DNA of 64,000 nucleotides from Agrypnia vestita. Taxonomy: Eukaryota > Arthropoda > Insecta > Trichoptera > Phryganeidae. Positions 46,701-61,700 of this stretch are shown here, piece after piece. The notes beneath the pieces were generated by a model that made no database searches, was not told the DNA's origin, and worked only from the letters and a program-made list of their open reading frames with translations. Numbering within the stretch: position 1 is the first letter of the stretch; every line of letters begins with the position of its first letter. A program made the translations under genes and the position numbers. Where the stretch lies: NCBI GenBank assembly GCA_016648135.1, contig JADDOH010000174.1, positions 1-64,000 of the forward strand, written 5' to 3'.

Positions 46701-49700
46701 TATGGTACAGCGAAACAGCGCGTAGCGCGCGCGGTCATGACTTTAAAAAGATGCGTTTTTTGCCGCTGACCGCCGCGCCGCAAGAGAGGTGTAACATTTC
46801 ACCGATTTTTCGCCGCTGCCTTATTTTGCCGCTAAGTGCGCGCACTACGATTCAAAAGCCTTTGTTACAACACTGCGAAAAAACGCTAGTGCGCGCGTAC
46901 CCTTAAACAGCCTTACCCTGTGCGCGCGGCCACCGGCCGGTTGGGGATGTTTTATGACTTTTATTACTGTCATATAGATGATCAAAGGCCTGTGAGCGGT
47001 CATTTCCGTCAGCGCGGGTATAAAATACTAGCAAATGGTGAGAAAATGTTAAAATTTACACAAATGACTTTTGTGTCAAATTTCATAATTTTGTCTGAAT
47101 TTTTTTTCGTATTTGGAATTAGCCATTTTTTCGAATTATAGGAAGCATTTTGTATGAAAATTCATTTGAGGGGGAAAAAATATCATTAAATTTTTCGAAT
47201 TATACCGAATTTCGAATTATAGTTGTTTGTATTAACGAGCTTTTACTGTACTATTGTTTAAGTCCAAAGGAAATCGAGTTACGGCGATGTGAAGGTTTGA
47301 AAAGGGAGAAATAAGCTATTAATTAATTTCTTGAAAAATATTTGTATTCCAAGAAAACATTATGCATTAAACTGTGTTTTTAAATTTAAAAAATTAAATT
47401 ATGTAAAAAATGTATCATATCATAAGTTTCTAAGGAATTTTGAATTAATGTAGTTTTAATGTAGTCAATATAGCAGGTACCGAATGAAAATTTAATCCAG
47501 AATAATTAAAGTTATTAAATTGCCACTACATAATTAAAAAATGACAAGTCTGTCAGAAACAATGTGTCGTCGATCAGGGCTTTATCTACATCACTTACGT
47601 GTAAGATTAGTTCCTTTCGTCTCAATCGCCTTTGGTTCAGGGTACGGCAACGGCAGTCTTTTCTTCACAACAAATCCGTCAACACCCCGAATTTGATCCC
47701 AGCTTACTTGGAACGAAGTTGGCGAAAGGCGGACCACAGACAGATGCTGCAGCTCATCGATATCGCCCATGGCGTCAAACATCAGGGTAACAGCTTCCGA
47801 ATTAGATTGATAAACATAATTTTTAGCGACGACCTGAATAGAGAAAAGACAAAAATAAAAAAAATGTAATTATTCGTGATTGTGAGAATTATTTTGTTAG
47901 AAATGTTAAGCGAATTATTATCAATGGAAGAATTATAATCAATGGCTGTCCCTCATATCCGAGTAAGACGGTTGTGGGTTCTTTGGAGACTGAAGAGTCA
48001 AATCCTGAATCTACAAGTAAAGATGGGTCATTCATGAATGAACCGTTCACTTTGCTGGACCAATGGACTGTTCTGTACACTTTCACTAACAACCATTTAT
48101 TAGTTCAGTAGTCGTAAATTGATTTGGAATTCCTACATTATAATTCAGTTAATTAATAATGCAACTCAGTTAGGTTGATTAATTTTTCACATGGATAAAT
48201 TAATGAATAAAAATGACCGATCCAAATCCCACTTCTCCGTCATAAATAATTTTAATTGAATGTGAGTAGTTCACTTGACGAAACGACACGATGAACAAAT
48301 AGTTCAGTCATCTAAACGAAACTTCCAATCACTAATGGGAAGGCGGCAGGGGCAGGTGAAGTGACTAGGCTAATTGCTGTGCTCCATTTACTCGCTTTTC
48401 TTTATTTATAACTTGTCAAATGATTTGATATTATTTATAGTAAAAACTGACGGATTTCACCTGAATAAATTCACTCACGATAAGCAATTATCACCCATAT
48501 ACAATTAATTAATATGCTTAATTATGCTTATAAAATATACAAACATATTTTCAAAATCTGTTATTAATTTATTGTCAAGTTTACTTTTTTCAAACGACGT
48601 TGGTTGCCTGTTAAACGTATTTAACACTCTTCACCTAGCACACCTAAGTCCACGCTGTTTTTCTGTCATATCTTGAAGTCTGCGACTTGAATTCACACCG
48701 GCAAAGAACTTTTTTCAAAAAGTTTCATAGAAAGCGAAAACGTCAAAGTTTTGTCAAGTGATTGACATATTGCATGTAAAGCTGGATTGGCCAGAATCAA
48801 AAAGTATGTGATATAATGTAAATAATGTGTTTAATATAAATATTAAATAATATCTATTTTAAACAATCTTTAAATCACATGATTTTGCCATTTTATTGCT
48901 GTTTCTTGATAATTTCACAACTTTACATTACCTGATGCGTTTTTGGTGCAATCATGATATAGTAAAACCCCGTTAATTCGAAATTCGCCATAATTCAACA
49001 TTTTTAAAGTCACAAAATGTTAATTTCATAGTAAACTCACCCTGATAATTCTAAAACCCTAGTAACTCGTAATTCAAAACAATTTTTAGTCCTTTGCGCC
49101 ACGAATCAATACATTTTGGTTCGTATGTAGAAGTTTACATTGTAAATTAAAATATAAATCTGAGAGGCCGTGTGTTAGATTACCCAGAATGTGTAGTTGT
49201 TGCCTGGGCGGAAGTGCCCCATCTGCAGCAAGGCCTGTGTGTCCGAGGCGGGCACGGTAACTGAGGCGGGAGGCAGGGGCGGCGACACCAGCACTTGATA
49301 CTGGCGGATGCGGCCATTGGGCTGCACGGGAGCATCCCATTGTACTTGTACGCGGCGCCCGGCTAGCTGGCGGGCCACCAAACGCATGGGAGGTGAAGGC
49401 ACTAAGAGGAAAATATTGATAAAAACTGATTACAAATATCGAAAGTATATAAATAGAGGGACAGAATATTTTTATTAAAATAATACAAAAAAAATAGTTG
49501 GAAGATGAATACATTGTCTTTCTTTGCTGATTGGCGTACGTTTTAGAGTAATAGATATTTAATCGGTGATATTTTTAATAATAAGAGAGGTTCTTAAGAT
49601 ACACATGTCATTATAAAGATTATAAAAACATTTAGCCACATTGAAACATCAAATAAATTATATTATTAAAAATTATAGTATTAAAAACAAACAATAAAAT

Positions 49701-52700
49701 ATTAAAAATATTTAACAATGTCATAACCCTTGGAACAACAAGGTATCACCTTGGCATGGCCTTGGGGGTTTGGTTTATCGTGCATGATGTGAATTTTTTA
49801 CATAAACGTTAAAATATTATTTAGATTTAATATTAAACTGATTCCCAATTTCGAGCACATTATGTAGCTTAAACATTTTATTTATCTTACTTTTTATGAA
49901 ACTCTAGATACAAAATACATTACTTATTTTGATTGCAACTCAATATCATAATTATTACTTTATTAATATATATTATAACATAAGTGCAATGCAATGCAAT
50001 CAATGCAATGCTTGTGCTTGTGTACAAAATATGTACATTGCATGCACAGCTATTATGCCGTCCAATGCAAGTGGCAAACAAGCAAAAAAAAAATTTGATA
50101 AAAATTATTGATACGAACATCGCAAATTTAAAAAGTGTTGCAATCGTTATGCATAAAAGTATTATTATTAATAAAGAAATGATATTAATATTTTGTTCTA
50201 GAGGTTCAGATAACCGTAAAAAAATCAATAGAAGTTTTCAAAAATATGCAAAAAACAAAAGTTATCAAAATGTTACATTATTTTCCGGCTGCCTCCTAAA
50301 CTGATAGGAAATTTGAAAATTGATATGTTTATTACATAGTTTTAAAGATAATTTTTTTATTAGAATTTTAATACAAAAAAGTAGAATTTGACCAAAATGA
50401 TAATATTGTAATTTAAAATGAACTAATATTACGGGTAGCATGATATGCTATATAAATTGCGACAATAAATTAAGTTATTCTGAGCAAATAATCTAATTTA
50501 ACCCTCTGAAGCCTGAATTAATTATGGCAGTTGTAAAAAATATTTGATGTGTGATAATACATCACGGAATTTTTTGAAAATTTTTGGTGTTTTTTTTTTT
50601 TTCCTTATAGTTTAGAAGTTGTTATAGAACTTATAGTTGAATGAATATTCTGACAAATAACTTCGAAAAATTGATGTATTTACTTATGTTATAGTTAGAA
50701 TACACCCTTAGGCAACAAAATAAATATAATTTGAATAAAAAAAATGGATAAATTAGGGTAAGTTTATCCTTAAAATATGCAAATAACAACGGACGGAATT
50801 GGAAGATTCACTGAGAGTTGTTGATCTGTCAAAATGCAAACGACAATTTAGGCGGGATTACGTATCGCAGCCAAGTGAAAAAAATAGACGCCATAGACAA
50901 GATTGCCAGCAATCAGAAAATAAAAACCCGACATTTATATTCGATATATTATGGGAAAAATAAAATCGCAAAGTTAAGGTGGCGGTTCGCGCCGCGACCG
51001 AGACAGGAGACCGAGACCGCGACAAGTGTCTCAGTCTCTTCATAATGTACTGTGGGCCGAGACCGAGACCGCAATCAAAGCGTTCAAATTCATTCAGTAT
51101 CGTAGAGTATGTCGTGTTGTAAGAGTTACTATTGGAATAAGAAGAAGACGTTGATTTGCTCTTATATTATTATTACAAATCGAAGAAAAGATTTCCTATT
51201 AACAAATTATATTTAACTAGAGGCCAGGAAGGATCATTTTTGCTATTAGTGAAGAATCACCATTGTTTGATGACAATGTGTTCAGGACGTATTTTTGGCT
51301 AAATAAAACATAATTTGATTACGTATTAAATTTACTGAAAAAGACAATGCTTACAAAGGAAAAATATCGTTGAAAGAAAAATCTGCACTAACTCTAAGGT
51401 AAGTTTGCTATTCATGGAAATTGTTCTGGTCGAATTCGTTGCTCAAAATGTTTTGAAATGGTTCACTCGAAGTATTTTGTGATTGGCGAGATGATATTTT
51501 TTCGTCTCTGTAGGAATCTAGTTGTGCGTTATATATAGGAGGGTGCTTTTTGATCAGTTCAATCAGCTTTTCACAGTCTTCGTCAGAAAAAGCAGTCATT
51601 TTTTACAATAAACACATGTACTTTTCGAATGAAACGCGCGACACTACTTGTCCTGGGCAGCGACCGTCTCGCGGTCTCTTGTCTCGCGTCGCGGTCTCTT
51701 GTCTCGCATCGCGATCTCCTGTCTCGGTCTCGCTCGCGAACTGACTCACATACTAAATCATGCAGTCAAGTAGGAGTCTCGGACTCCCGTCTCTGTCGTC
51801 GGTCGCGGTCTCCTGTCGCGGTCGCGGCGCGAACCGCCACCTTTAGTGTTCGTTTGAACATACATACGGTCTCAGAGGGTTAATTAAAAAAGCGGACACA
51901 CTTATTAGTTTGGTAGCACACTTACTTCCTTCTCCGGTTCTGACGGCCAAATATTTATTGGGAGGATAGCCATCTTTCTCGGTACTCTTCATCATCCTTA
52001 CGTAAACGGTCATATTGTATTCAGTGTAAGACTTGAGATTCGTGAACATGTACACTTGTTCTTCGATCCAGGCTGTCGCATTCTTCCAAGCGTTGGCCTT
52101 CAATCCCGAAGTTTCAGTTATAGAAGGAAGGTATTGCAAGCGGATGCCATTAGTGGACGTGACCCTCCAGTAGAGTGTGATACTCGATGCGTTGATCACA
52201 GAATGGTCCACGTAGAGGGAATTGACCTAGAATAATTAGTTTTTTAAACATTATCATCACATTAAAAATAAAATACTGCAGAGGCCTGATAAAATTGAAT
52301 GAGCATAGTAAAATTTAAAAAAAAATCGAAAGAACATAACAATGATGCCAAAAATTATTAAAATTATTTTAGAACATAAATGATCCATGAGGTGTTCAGG
52401 AAAATAATTCAATCTCCAAATAATTCCGAGCCCCTTGCGTCATTTACATTTTTACATCACATATTTCAAAAATTATGAGAAGCGACAGAAATGCATACCA
52501 TATACAGTGAAACTCTCTTAATACGTTTTTCAAGGGACCAGCAAATAAAAACTTATTAGGCGTGAAAACCTATTAACAGTGATTTCAATATTTTCATAAA
52601 TTATTTACACTTTTTAATTTTGTGTTTTAATTATATTTTCGTTTATATAATATGACAATTTAAGGACATTTAATTTTAAAAAATTAAGTAGGTAAATATA

Positions 52701-55700
52701 TACATTTGTAAAATATTACCTATGTAAATACATAGTACCTGAGGGTTAGAAAACAATAAAAACCACCAAAACTATAAAATAAATTAGCGCTGTCAAAAAT
52801 TTAAATATAAATCGGTGTATATTGACAAATTAAATACGAAAAAAAATGCAAAAAGCTACCAGTATCTACTTTCCCTGGCTTGGTAAAGATTGCACATTTA
52901 TAAAAAATAACCATTTGTAAATAGTATTCTATTTGACTTCATTTTAAAAATTTATCCCTTTTGATGATTTCTACATAATTTAGGTGTACATTCAACATTC
53001 CTTGAGCAACGTCCTTTTATTACTCCCTTTATATTAACTCGTGGCGTCTGCTTGCCGTCGAAAAAACTTTGGATCGATTTTTGACCCTTTTCCCGTGATC
53101 CAATCGAGCTGAAACAAGCGTGCAAGCAGACTCGTGGCGACGATCAAGAAGATCTATCAAATTTTCGTTAAAAAACAATAATAATTATAGTATAATTTTG
53201 TATTTTTAGAAATTTTAATGGTTTTTTCAAATTGGAATCTTTACAAAAGTTTGATTACTACCAACGGCGTCGGCGGCCCGATAACGTCACGGAATATTTA
53301 AAATTTGAAATACTCCGTCGGTAGGTATAATAGGTACTTCACTACGAATTTAGAAAATTTATGACAATTGGTTCACAGATGACAGCACACTTCGGTTTTT
53401 TGGGAAGAAATCAAATAATAAAGAGATATTTTTAGAGATTTTTGACATAGATATTTGTCTAGACATGTTTCATTTTCAGTTAATCAATTATTACATGATG
53501 GTAAACTTAATTTACAAAGAAAGGGAGTAAAATAAAAACTTTGTTTTTATAGGTTAGTTTTTTTGTGATTAATTACGATTTTCTTTATTTTAATTACGTT
53601 TTATTTCAGACTACCTTAATATTTTCCCGGGCGCAAAGAAAATTCGTGGTATTTTTTATTGGTATATTAAATTAAATCCGTTTTTTGTAACTCGTTAAGG
53701 TCGGCGCCACACTACGCGTTTTTTCCGTCGCGTCTTTGACGTCGCGTCAAATCCGCAACCTAATTTAGCCGTCAAATACCTATTATATTCCGCGGCGCAG
53801 AGAACAAACACACGTGCGGACAATTTGTCAAATGAGGCGCGTTGCAATCAAAAACACGAGACGCGACGTCACCGATTTTACGTTGACATAAGTTACGCGG
53901 GCGGGGAACCGAACAGGCGCTGAAACGAGCGTTCCACCGGCGGCGGAACGATTGATGATCGCGTAGTAGCGGCGTTCCGTGGCGTCAAAGACGCGACGGA
54001 AGGTGCACCTAGTGTGACGCCGGCCTTAGAAAACAATAGGAGATATTACGTAATTAATATTGCCAATTGTTTCCTCGAAGAAATACAACCAAAATGAAAA
54101 CAGTTTTGTTTAGGCGAATTTATTTTGCGCCGACGTTGATTGATTTTGAAAAAAATATCGTAAACAATCGCCGGATAAATTTATTTATTAAATATTATTT
54201 TATTAGCCTATTCAAATATTACAGGGTTTTTTCAGCGGCTAGAACATTTGTGACGCCGCTAAACCCACTTAATTTTCATTGCGCCCATTTTTCGTTTTTA
54301 GAAATGTTGAACATAATTTCGTCTTCCAAAAAACGTATTTTGAATATTTATTTGTATGAAAAAATTGAGTTCGGCTATAAATATTTTCACGACTTAGGCG
54401 AGAAACGAACATAAGCGGGAAACGTATTAAGCCTAAAAAAATATGGGATTTGTATGGGACTTTTTCGGGACCGCAGAATTTAAACTTATTTAGCGGGAAA
54501 ACTTATTAAAAGTGAATTTATTAAGCGAGTTTCACTGTATACTTATGTATACGTTGAGAAATTTTAGCTGTAAACTTCATTTTAAACCCTGTACCCTTAG
54601 TTTTTTTCAATGTTATGATTTATATTATGATAGATGAGAGCTTATAATTACGTAATTTGAGAAGATCGACAAATATATCCTTGTCCTTTTTACTCCCTTT
54701 CTTTTAACTCGTAGTGTCTGCGGTTTGTTGTCTTACAGAAAAACTTTGGAACGATTTTTAACCCTTTTCCCATGATCCAATCGAACTGAAACTTTGCAGG
54801 CAGACTTGTGGCGATGATAAAAATTATCTAACAAATTTTCATTTAATTTATTTTTATAATTATAGTACAATTTTGGAATTTTCGAAATTTTAATGGTTTT
54901 TTCAAATTGGAATCAATACAAATGAGAAATGACCCCGACGCATGCAGTAAGCACGAAACCTGATTCAATGAGAAAGGGAGTATAATAAAAACTTGGTTTT
55001 TATGGGATATGTTTTTATCATAACTTTTTACTCTAGCTATAATTATGTAAAAAATGACACGCACTAATGTTTACTTAATAATACGGGTAGTTTTCCTGTT
55101 AGACCCACAGTTAGTCAAAGTGCACATTCAAATTACGGAATATCTCAAATTTCAAACATGTAAAGTGGATATTCAGTTTTAAGAAAAAAGCATAAGTTTT
55201 TGTGTTTACCACCAATCAAACAACCCGTTTTTGTAAAAATCTATGCTTTTTACTATTAACTATTTAACTATTTAACTATTACTACTGATCAAGCCGGCCC
55301 TTAAATTATCTTAGTTTCTTTATTAGTATGGGTATGACAATGTTCAAGAAACGAGATAGTACCCATTGAATTACTCCAGAACATATTAATAGTGGTAAAC
55401 ACCGATATATTATAAGATCGGATATTTCCACAAATGCTCAAAAAAATTGATTGAAAATGAAAGGTACAATAAAATGAAGCAAAAGTATCACACCTGGCAC
55501 ATGTTGGCCTCAGTGTCAGTCCTCGTACAGTTGCTCTCGTCGCTGCCGTCGTAGCAATCCTGCACTTGATTGCAGCGAAGAGCCATGGGGATACATTTGC
55601 CATGATCGCAGGCAAACTCACCGCTGACGCACTTTCCACTGTTGCTGTTTGAATTCTTTTCGGCGGTCTTGTTTTTCTGCAAAATATAAGTAAGTTAAGC

Positions 55701-58700
55701 CATGTATTCACTAGGGGACAAATCGCGAAACATTCCACGCGGCATGTCGCATCAACATCCACGCTCGTGTTTTGGGGACAATGACGCGGTACACACCGGG
55801 ACTCACATATCATTTGTTGCGGAAATGTTACCCGATGACAGCTGCGCATCTATTTACACTTATCGCCCGATGAGGTTATGATGATAGCTGCGTATCTATT
55901 TATTTTAACTAGTTTATCGAAACGTAAGAGGAGAAAAAGGTGGTGGGTGCGAAATTATTTACTGCAAAGAGAAAGACGGATGGATATTCTATGCGATCTT
56001 CGAATATCTGACGGATCTTTTGTCAATTTCACTCGAATGACAACAACTGGTTATTACAAATAATCGGGCCTTCCATAGCCAAGCAAGACAATATTAAGGA
56101 ACGCTGTTGGCCCTCACATCATTTTTTTTTATATTCACGGTTTGTTATTTCGTTCCCCCACATTAATGTCAATTGACAGATACAGCGCATGCGCATTCAC
56201 TTGTAAACATACCACGTGATACTGACGCGCAGCCCGATGTCCCTGTGAGCTCGCTCGAGTACCGTGCGCATGGCAATGTTTCCGCAGCACGTAGAAATGC
56301 CCCGCTATGTTGTGCACGACGTCGCGGAAGAGTGCGCGACGTTGCAACATCACGTAGACTCTATGCCGCGCGTGATGTTGAAAGATAATTTGTCCCCTAG
56401 TGAATACATGGCTTTATAGATACGTTAATGTTGTGCCTCGCTATGAACCCAGTATAGGGCTGCTGGTTCTATCATCTGACACTTCTCACAGCATTGTGAA
56501 AAAGCCAGCGGGCTCGCAGAGTGAGTTGTTACTGTAACGTTTCGGCGATCTCATAAAAACCAGCAATAATGCGGTGGAACCAGCAAGTGCGAGCAATAAC
56601 AATATGTTAAGAGACTAATTAAGGATAAATTATAGAAGTCTCATAGAGACAAAGCTAATTTATATAGGAGAAAAGTGAATGGAAGTATCTTATATGATGG
56701 CTCAGGGCTTACAACCTGTATGAGCTGGCTTAATTGATCATTGGACTGTTTTCATATTCGACTTTTGAGGGATAATCTCATATATAATTAATATAATGTT
56801 TGAAGAGATCAAAACAAAATGATCTGCAAGCGGGTTGGGGCTGGATGAAGGAAAAAAAAGCATATTTTATAAATGAGGGGTATGATACACGAGTCTGAAA
56901 TGAAATTTTTTATAATTTAAACATACCGAGGACTGGCAGCCCAGCTCGTCGCTCCCATCCACGCAGTCAACTTTTCCATCGCACACCGCTCGCAGGGTGA
57001 TGCAGGCGCCGTCTTGTCGGCAGCGGAACTCCTTGCAGTGCCCCGTGACGCTGCCCTCGCACGTCAGCTCGTCCTCCCCTCCCTCGCAGTCCACAGCACC
57101 GTCGCACACCCAGGCGGCCGGGATACAGTCACCTGGTTACAAAGTTATCAATGTACATTAAATATTTTAAAAAAAACATGCGTACTATTTAAATTAGATA
57201 TAAAAAAATTAGTAGCTTGTTGGTATAGTGGTCATGACTCTCCCAGTTATCAGCAAGTTGGTCCTAATTTACTATTTGTATACCGTTTGCAATATATGTA
57301 TTGTATAAAAAAAGAATTTGAACAACCATTTCTCTTACATCATTGTTTTTAATTTGAGTAGCTTGTTGGTCTTGTGGATAGGACACTCGCCTTGTGATCC
57401 AAAGATTGCAGGTATGAATCTCACTCCAGACCAGTAAGTTAGTCCTATTTTCATAGTACAAGCGTTTAGCTTTGACGATTAAATTGACACTCGCACATTT
57501 GATGATTAATTTGATGTTAACGATGTATGCGACGGGTGCAAGGTTGCAAAATCGGACCATGTATATTTTTAATAATGAAAAACAACGCTCCTAAACTAAG
57601 CTCTAGAGGGCTTTAAATAAATAGACAAATAAAAATTTAGTCAACGGGTTCTTCTCTATTTTCAATAACAGAAACCACATTCAAGAAAATAGCGGATCAA
57701 GAAACATCCTAAATACATTTTCAAGCGAGAGTACACCTCTAGGTTTACTTTAATTATTTTGGGACTAAGATAAACAACAAAAGATAAATCGAGCATTATT
57801 TGTGAAATAAAATAAGACCACAATGTTATCCTAAGGCATCCGAACCTGTTACTCTTCCAGAATACTTTTTTGTCGAATATTATTTTTTGGTCAAAAATTT
57901 TCAGGAGCACAGTTCCAGAGCGCCAGTAAGACAGGGTTCAAAGGGGGGGGGTAAGGTTTTTAACTTTTTTTTTTTGCATTTTATTTTTAATTTTTTAAAT
58001 GAATGTATAACATCGCAAGAATATTGTTTCAAAATTTCAAGTCAATCGGAGCAAAATTGATGAAATTATAAATATTTGAGTGATACTCAGACTGATTTTC
58101 TATACCTGCTTGGGCAGCTGAGAGACACGCTCACCTGAGGACTACCGGACGTGCTATTGTATTGGAAGAATTTTGCGTAGACAAGGACAAAAGATGCTGA
58201 TGATGAAAGCTCTTTGCTGTGCAAACATGGCATCGACGATTATATGTAAGTATAAAATAAGTGTTGAGTTTTATTTTGAATTTTACAGTGAGCAAAACTT
58301 TAAAGCGTTTTCCCCACATCTCACGTTTTCAAAGTCGGTGTCCACCATAACTTCAAAACTACTGCACCGATCCTTTTGAAATTTTGAACACTATTTCTGT
58401 ACATAATTTACGAGGTAACGCTGGAGACTTTTTTTCAAATTTGTTATTAATTTTTATTTTTTAATAACAAATTAGTCGATATTTTTCGCAAAAAATCGAA
58501 TTTTTCCCTTCAGTGTTCCAAAATTGAAATTTCAAAAAACCCTCCCAGCTTTACCTGGGAAAACCTATTATCTAACAAATGAACGTTGATTTTTTGATTT
58601 CAGATGATCTAGCACCAAGTTATGATGGACACCGCAATTCTACTTTTTTCCGAGACACGTCCGAATAATTGCTGCCATTGCCGTATTTTTTAATATTTCG

Positions 58701-61700
58701 TCTTGAAATATTAAAAAATTTACACAATATTCTTCAAATGTCATACTTTAATGTATCATTGGTTTTAATAAAGAGATTTTAACTGTGTCGTCACAAAAAA
58801 TTCACAAAAACATGCCTTTTTTGTACGAATTAACCTTACCCCCCCCTTAAAAGAATGATTACTATAAACCAAGCAATGTGTAAGTTAATCTAACAAATCC
58901 AATAATACACTGGAAGATGGTCCCCTTAGGAGCCTCATCAATTGTCAATCAATTGATTGTTGAGGCTTATATTTGTATGAATGTGAATAAAGATCCTAAG
59001 GATAGAAGAGTAAAGTGAGACAGAATCCATCATTTACCGTTAGCACACATGTAGTGATTCTTCTTGCACGTGGATGGCAAATCTATCGCGTTTCCATTAT
59101 TAGGCTTCTTGTCATCCGAAGCGGTGACAAACGTCACATTGCCACATCCCAGCTCGTCAGAGTTGTCACCGCAGTCGTTGACTCCGTCGCACTTCCACCA
59201 GTAGGGGATGCACCGACTGTTGTTGCAAAGGTACATCCAGTCGTGGCACTGGCTGATAGCGGGGAAGTTGAAGGGCGGCGAAGGCGTTAATCCGGTAGAG
59301 TTGGTGCAATTTTGCTCATCAGACATATGTTCATCCTCACAGTCATCTTCTCCATCACAAACCTGGAAAATTCAAACATTGAATGACTATTTTTTTTTAA
59401 ATAGAGATGCATACACGGAATATATGTATGTCACATCAATCAACTATCCTAATTTCGATTATCTGTCTGTCCATAAATATATACGATACGTTTTGCGATA
59501 TTTGACGATTTATGATTCAATTGAATATTAACAGTGATTTATTAACAAAAATACACGCAATTATGTTGCGTTTATTTGAAATGTGTGTGCGTATGAAAGT
59601 GTATCATATTTATGTGTTATGAGTGCGATGTTCCGTTGTGTGCCGTGCCGTGCAACAAAATATACCACACAGAAGAAGATTATTAGGTAGGCATCAAATA
59701 ATAATAGTAGTGTTGTCTCTAATAAACAAATAAAAATTAACCATTATTTTTCTGAAAATGTTGCTCTGGCAACATTATCGGAATTCAAAAAAAGATTTTT
59801 TTTTAAACTTAAACGTAAAAAAAATCATTGCATTTCGACACTTATGATAAAATAATATGAATGTGTGTGTTTTTTTTAAATATACGCATGTTTTCATGGT
59901 TTTTTCGTAATAAGAAAAATCACAAAAAAAATCAGAAAATCTCTGGCATTAGCCTATATGGTGATTGGAATTTTTTAGGCACTAGACAAGTTAATGAAGA
60001 TAAATTATAAATGTCTCTGTCCAGTAGTGAAAACTTTACAGATAGATTTCCTGTTTTGATAATGAGTCGAAAATGTTTGAACAACCATGACCTAATATCA
60101 ATAGTTATGGAGATATGCAATATCAAAGTTTGATTCTTTTCTCTCAATATTTCTGACTTATTTTTTGAAACAGTGACATTTACCCAAGATGTGTAGAGGC
60201 ACTTTCCATTCCCAGGGCACTTGAACATCCAGTCCATGCACTTAGCATCCTTGCAGAGGGACTTGTGCTCGTCGGCGGCATCAGGACAGTCATGTTCTCC
60301 GTCACAGGTCCAGGATTTGGGGATGCACTGACCATTGGACGGGCAACGGAACTCAACAGCCTTGCACGTGGGCCGATGGGATTCCTGAAATAATTGTAAC
60401 AAGATAAACATGACGGAGCCTGCGATGAATTTGTGCTGCACAAAATAATTTTTAGACCCTTGCTTAAAACGAAAATAATTTTTAGAACCCTGAACAATTT
60501 TTTAAAAATTTTGATCGTGGGGGGGTATCCTATGGGACACCCCACAAGGGTGGTTTATGTGTTTTAATGGAACCTTGTGGAATCCCCTTTATCTATACAT
60601 ATTATGTTGCGATCCCTAAAATGAGGAATCCCGAGTACATTGTCTTCAGCTGGGTTGCTTGATATTTTATTTTTATTATTTATTTGATTAAATTTTACAT
60701 ACCTGTGTTAATTACATGTCATATATTTGAATAACAAACTGAGTGTATTAATGCTTACCCACTTTTAAAAGAGAATTTAATTCTCATGTTTAAAAGTGGT
60801 GGGCATTGTCATTTACTTACATATATTATTAATGTAATCATTAGTAGCATTATATGAATGTACAGTAGAGCGTCAATTATCCGAACGCCGGTCAACCGAA
60901 CGACTGCTTATCTGAACTATTACGCCCGCCCGACCCGCGCGTGCCTACCCTCTCCCGCCTCCCGCGCTACAGTGCTCGTGCACTTTGTTAATTATACTCG
61001 TATATCACTTCCAGGTAGCCGCTATTCGATTAAATAAATTTTGCCGCGTGAAAGTAAACTCGAAAGAAAATTACGCCCTCAAAAACGTTTACAATGTAGA
61101 CGAAACCGGGCTCAATTGGAAAGATTTGCCATGAAAAACTCTCGCCTTACGTCGTGAATTAGCAGCACTTCGTCCTAAAATAAGCAAGAATCGTATCACT
61201 GCCTTAGAATGTGCTAATGCTACTGGCAGCCACCGATTGCCCGTGCTTGTAATTGGTAAAAGCAAGAAACCGCGTTGTTTCAAACACGTTGACATGTCTG
61301 CGATGCCTATCGTTTACACTTCGCAAAATAGTGCTTGGATGGATGGTACAATTTTCATAGAATGGTTTACAGAAACTTTTATACCCTCTGTAAAAACCCA
61401 TCAATTAAAAAATGATAAAAGAGAGAAAACATTATTGCTTCTTGATAATGCCCCAACTCATCCATCATGTGACATTTTAAATGAAAGAGACGAGTTTATA
61501 AAAGTCATGTTTCTTCTACCTAACGTATCTTCATTATTACAGCCCATGGATCAAGGCGTTATTGAGACATTCAAACGGTATTATAGAAAAGAATTGTTAC
61601 GCAAGTTACTTTTGGAAAAAGAAGAGGAGGGAGAAGGAAGTCTGATAAGAAATCATAAAAAGATTGATTTGAAAGATACGTCCAACATGATCAGAGCAGC

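Larger units (their letters stand above)
52505..54537. mobile_element. Tigger-type element with two nested insertions
   Basis: Ends CAGTGAAACTC(T/G)CTTAATA are inverted and flanked by TA. No transposase is visible. It contains a 507-bp TIR element (53022-53528) and a Harbinger (53698-54026). Its right end is related to 9359-9720. It lies in the intron upstream of FN3 exon 1. Confidence 0.82.

Noticed and set aside
49086..49514. 142-residue minus frame
   Set aside because: It overlaps the FN3 exon in the wrong frame and contains intron sequence.
54067..54414. 115-residue plus frame
   Set aside because: It lies within the end of a Tigger-type element whose related copy at 9359 does not keep it open as coding sequence.
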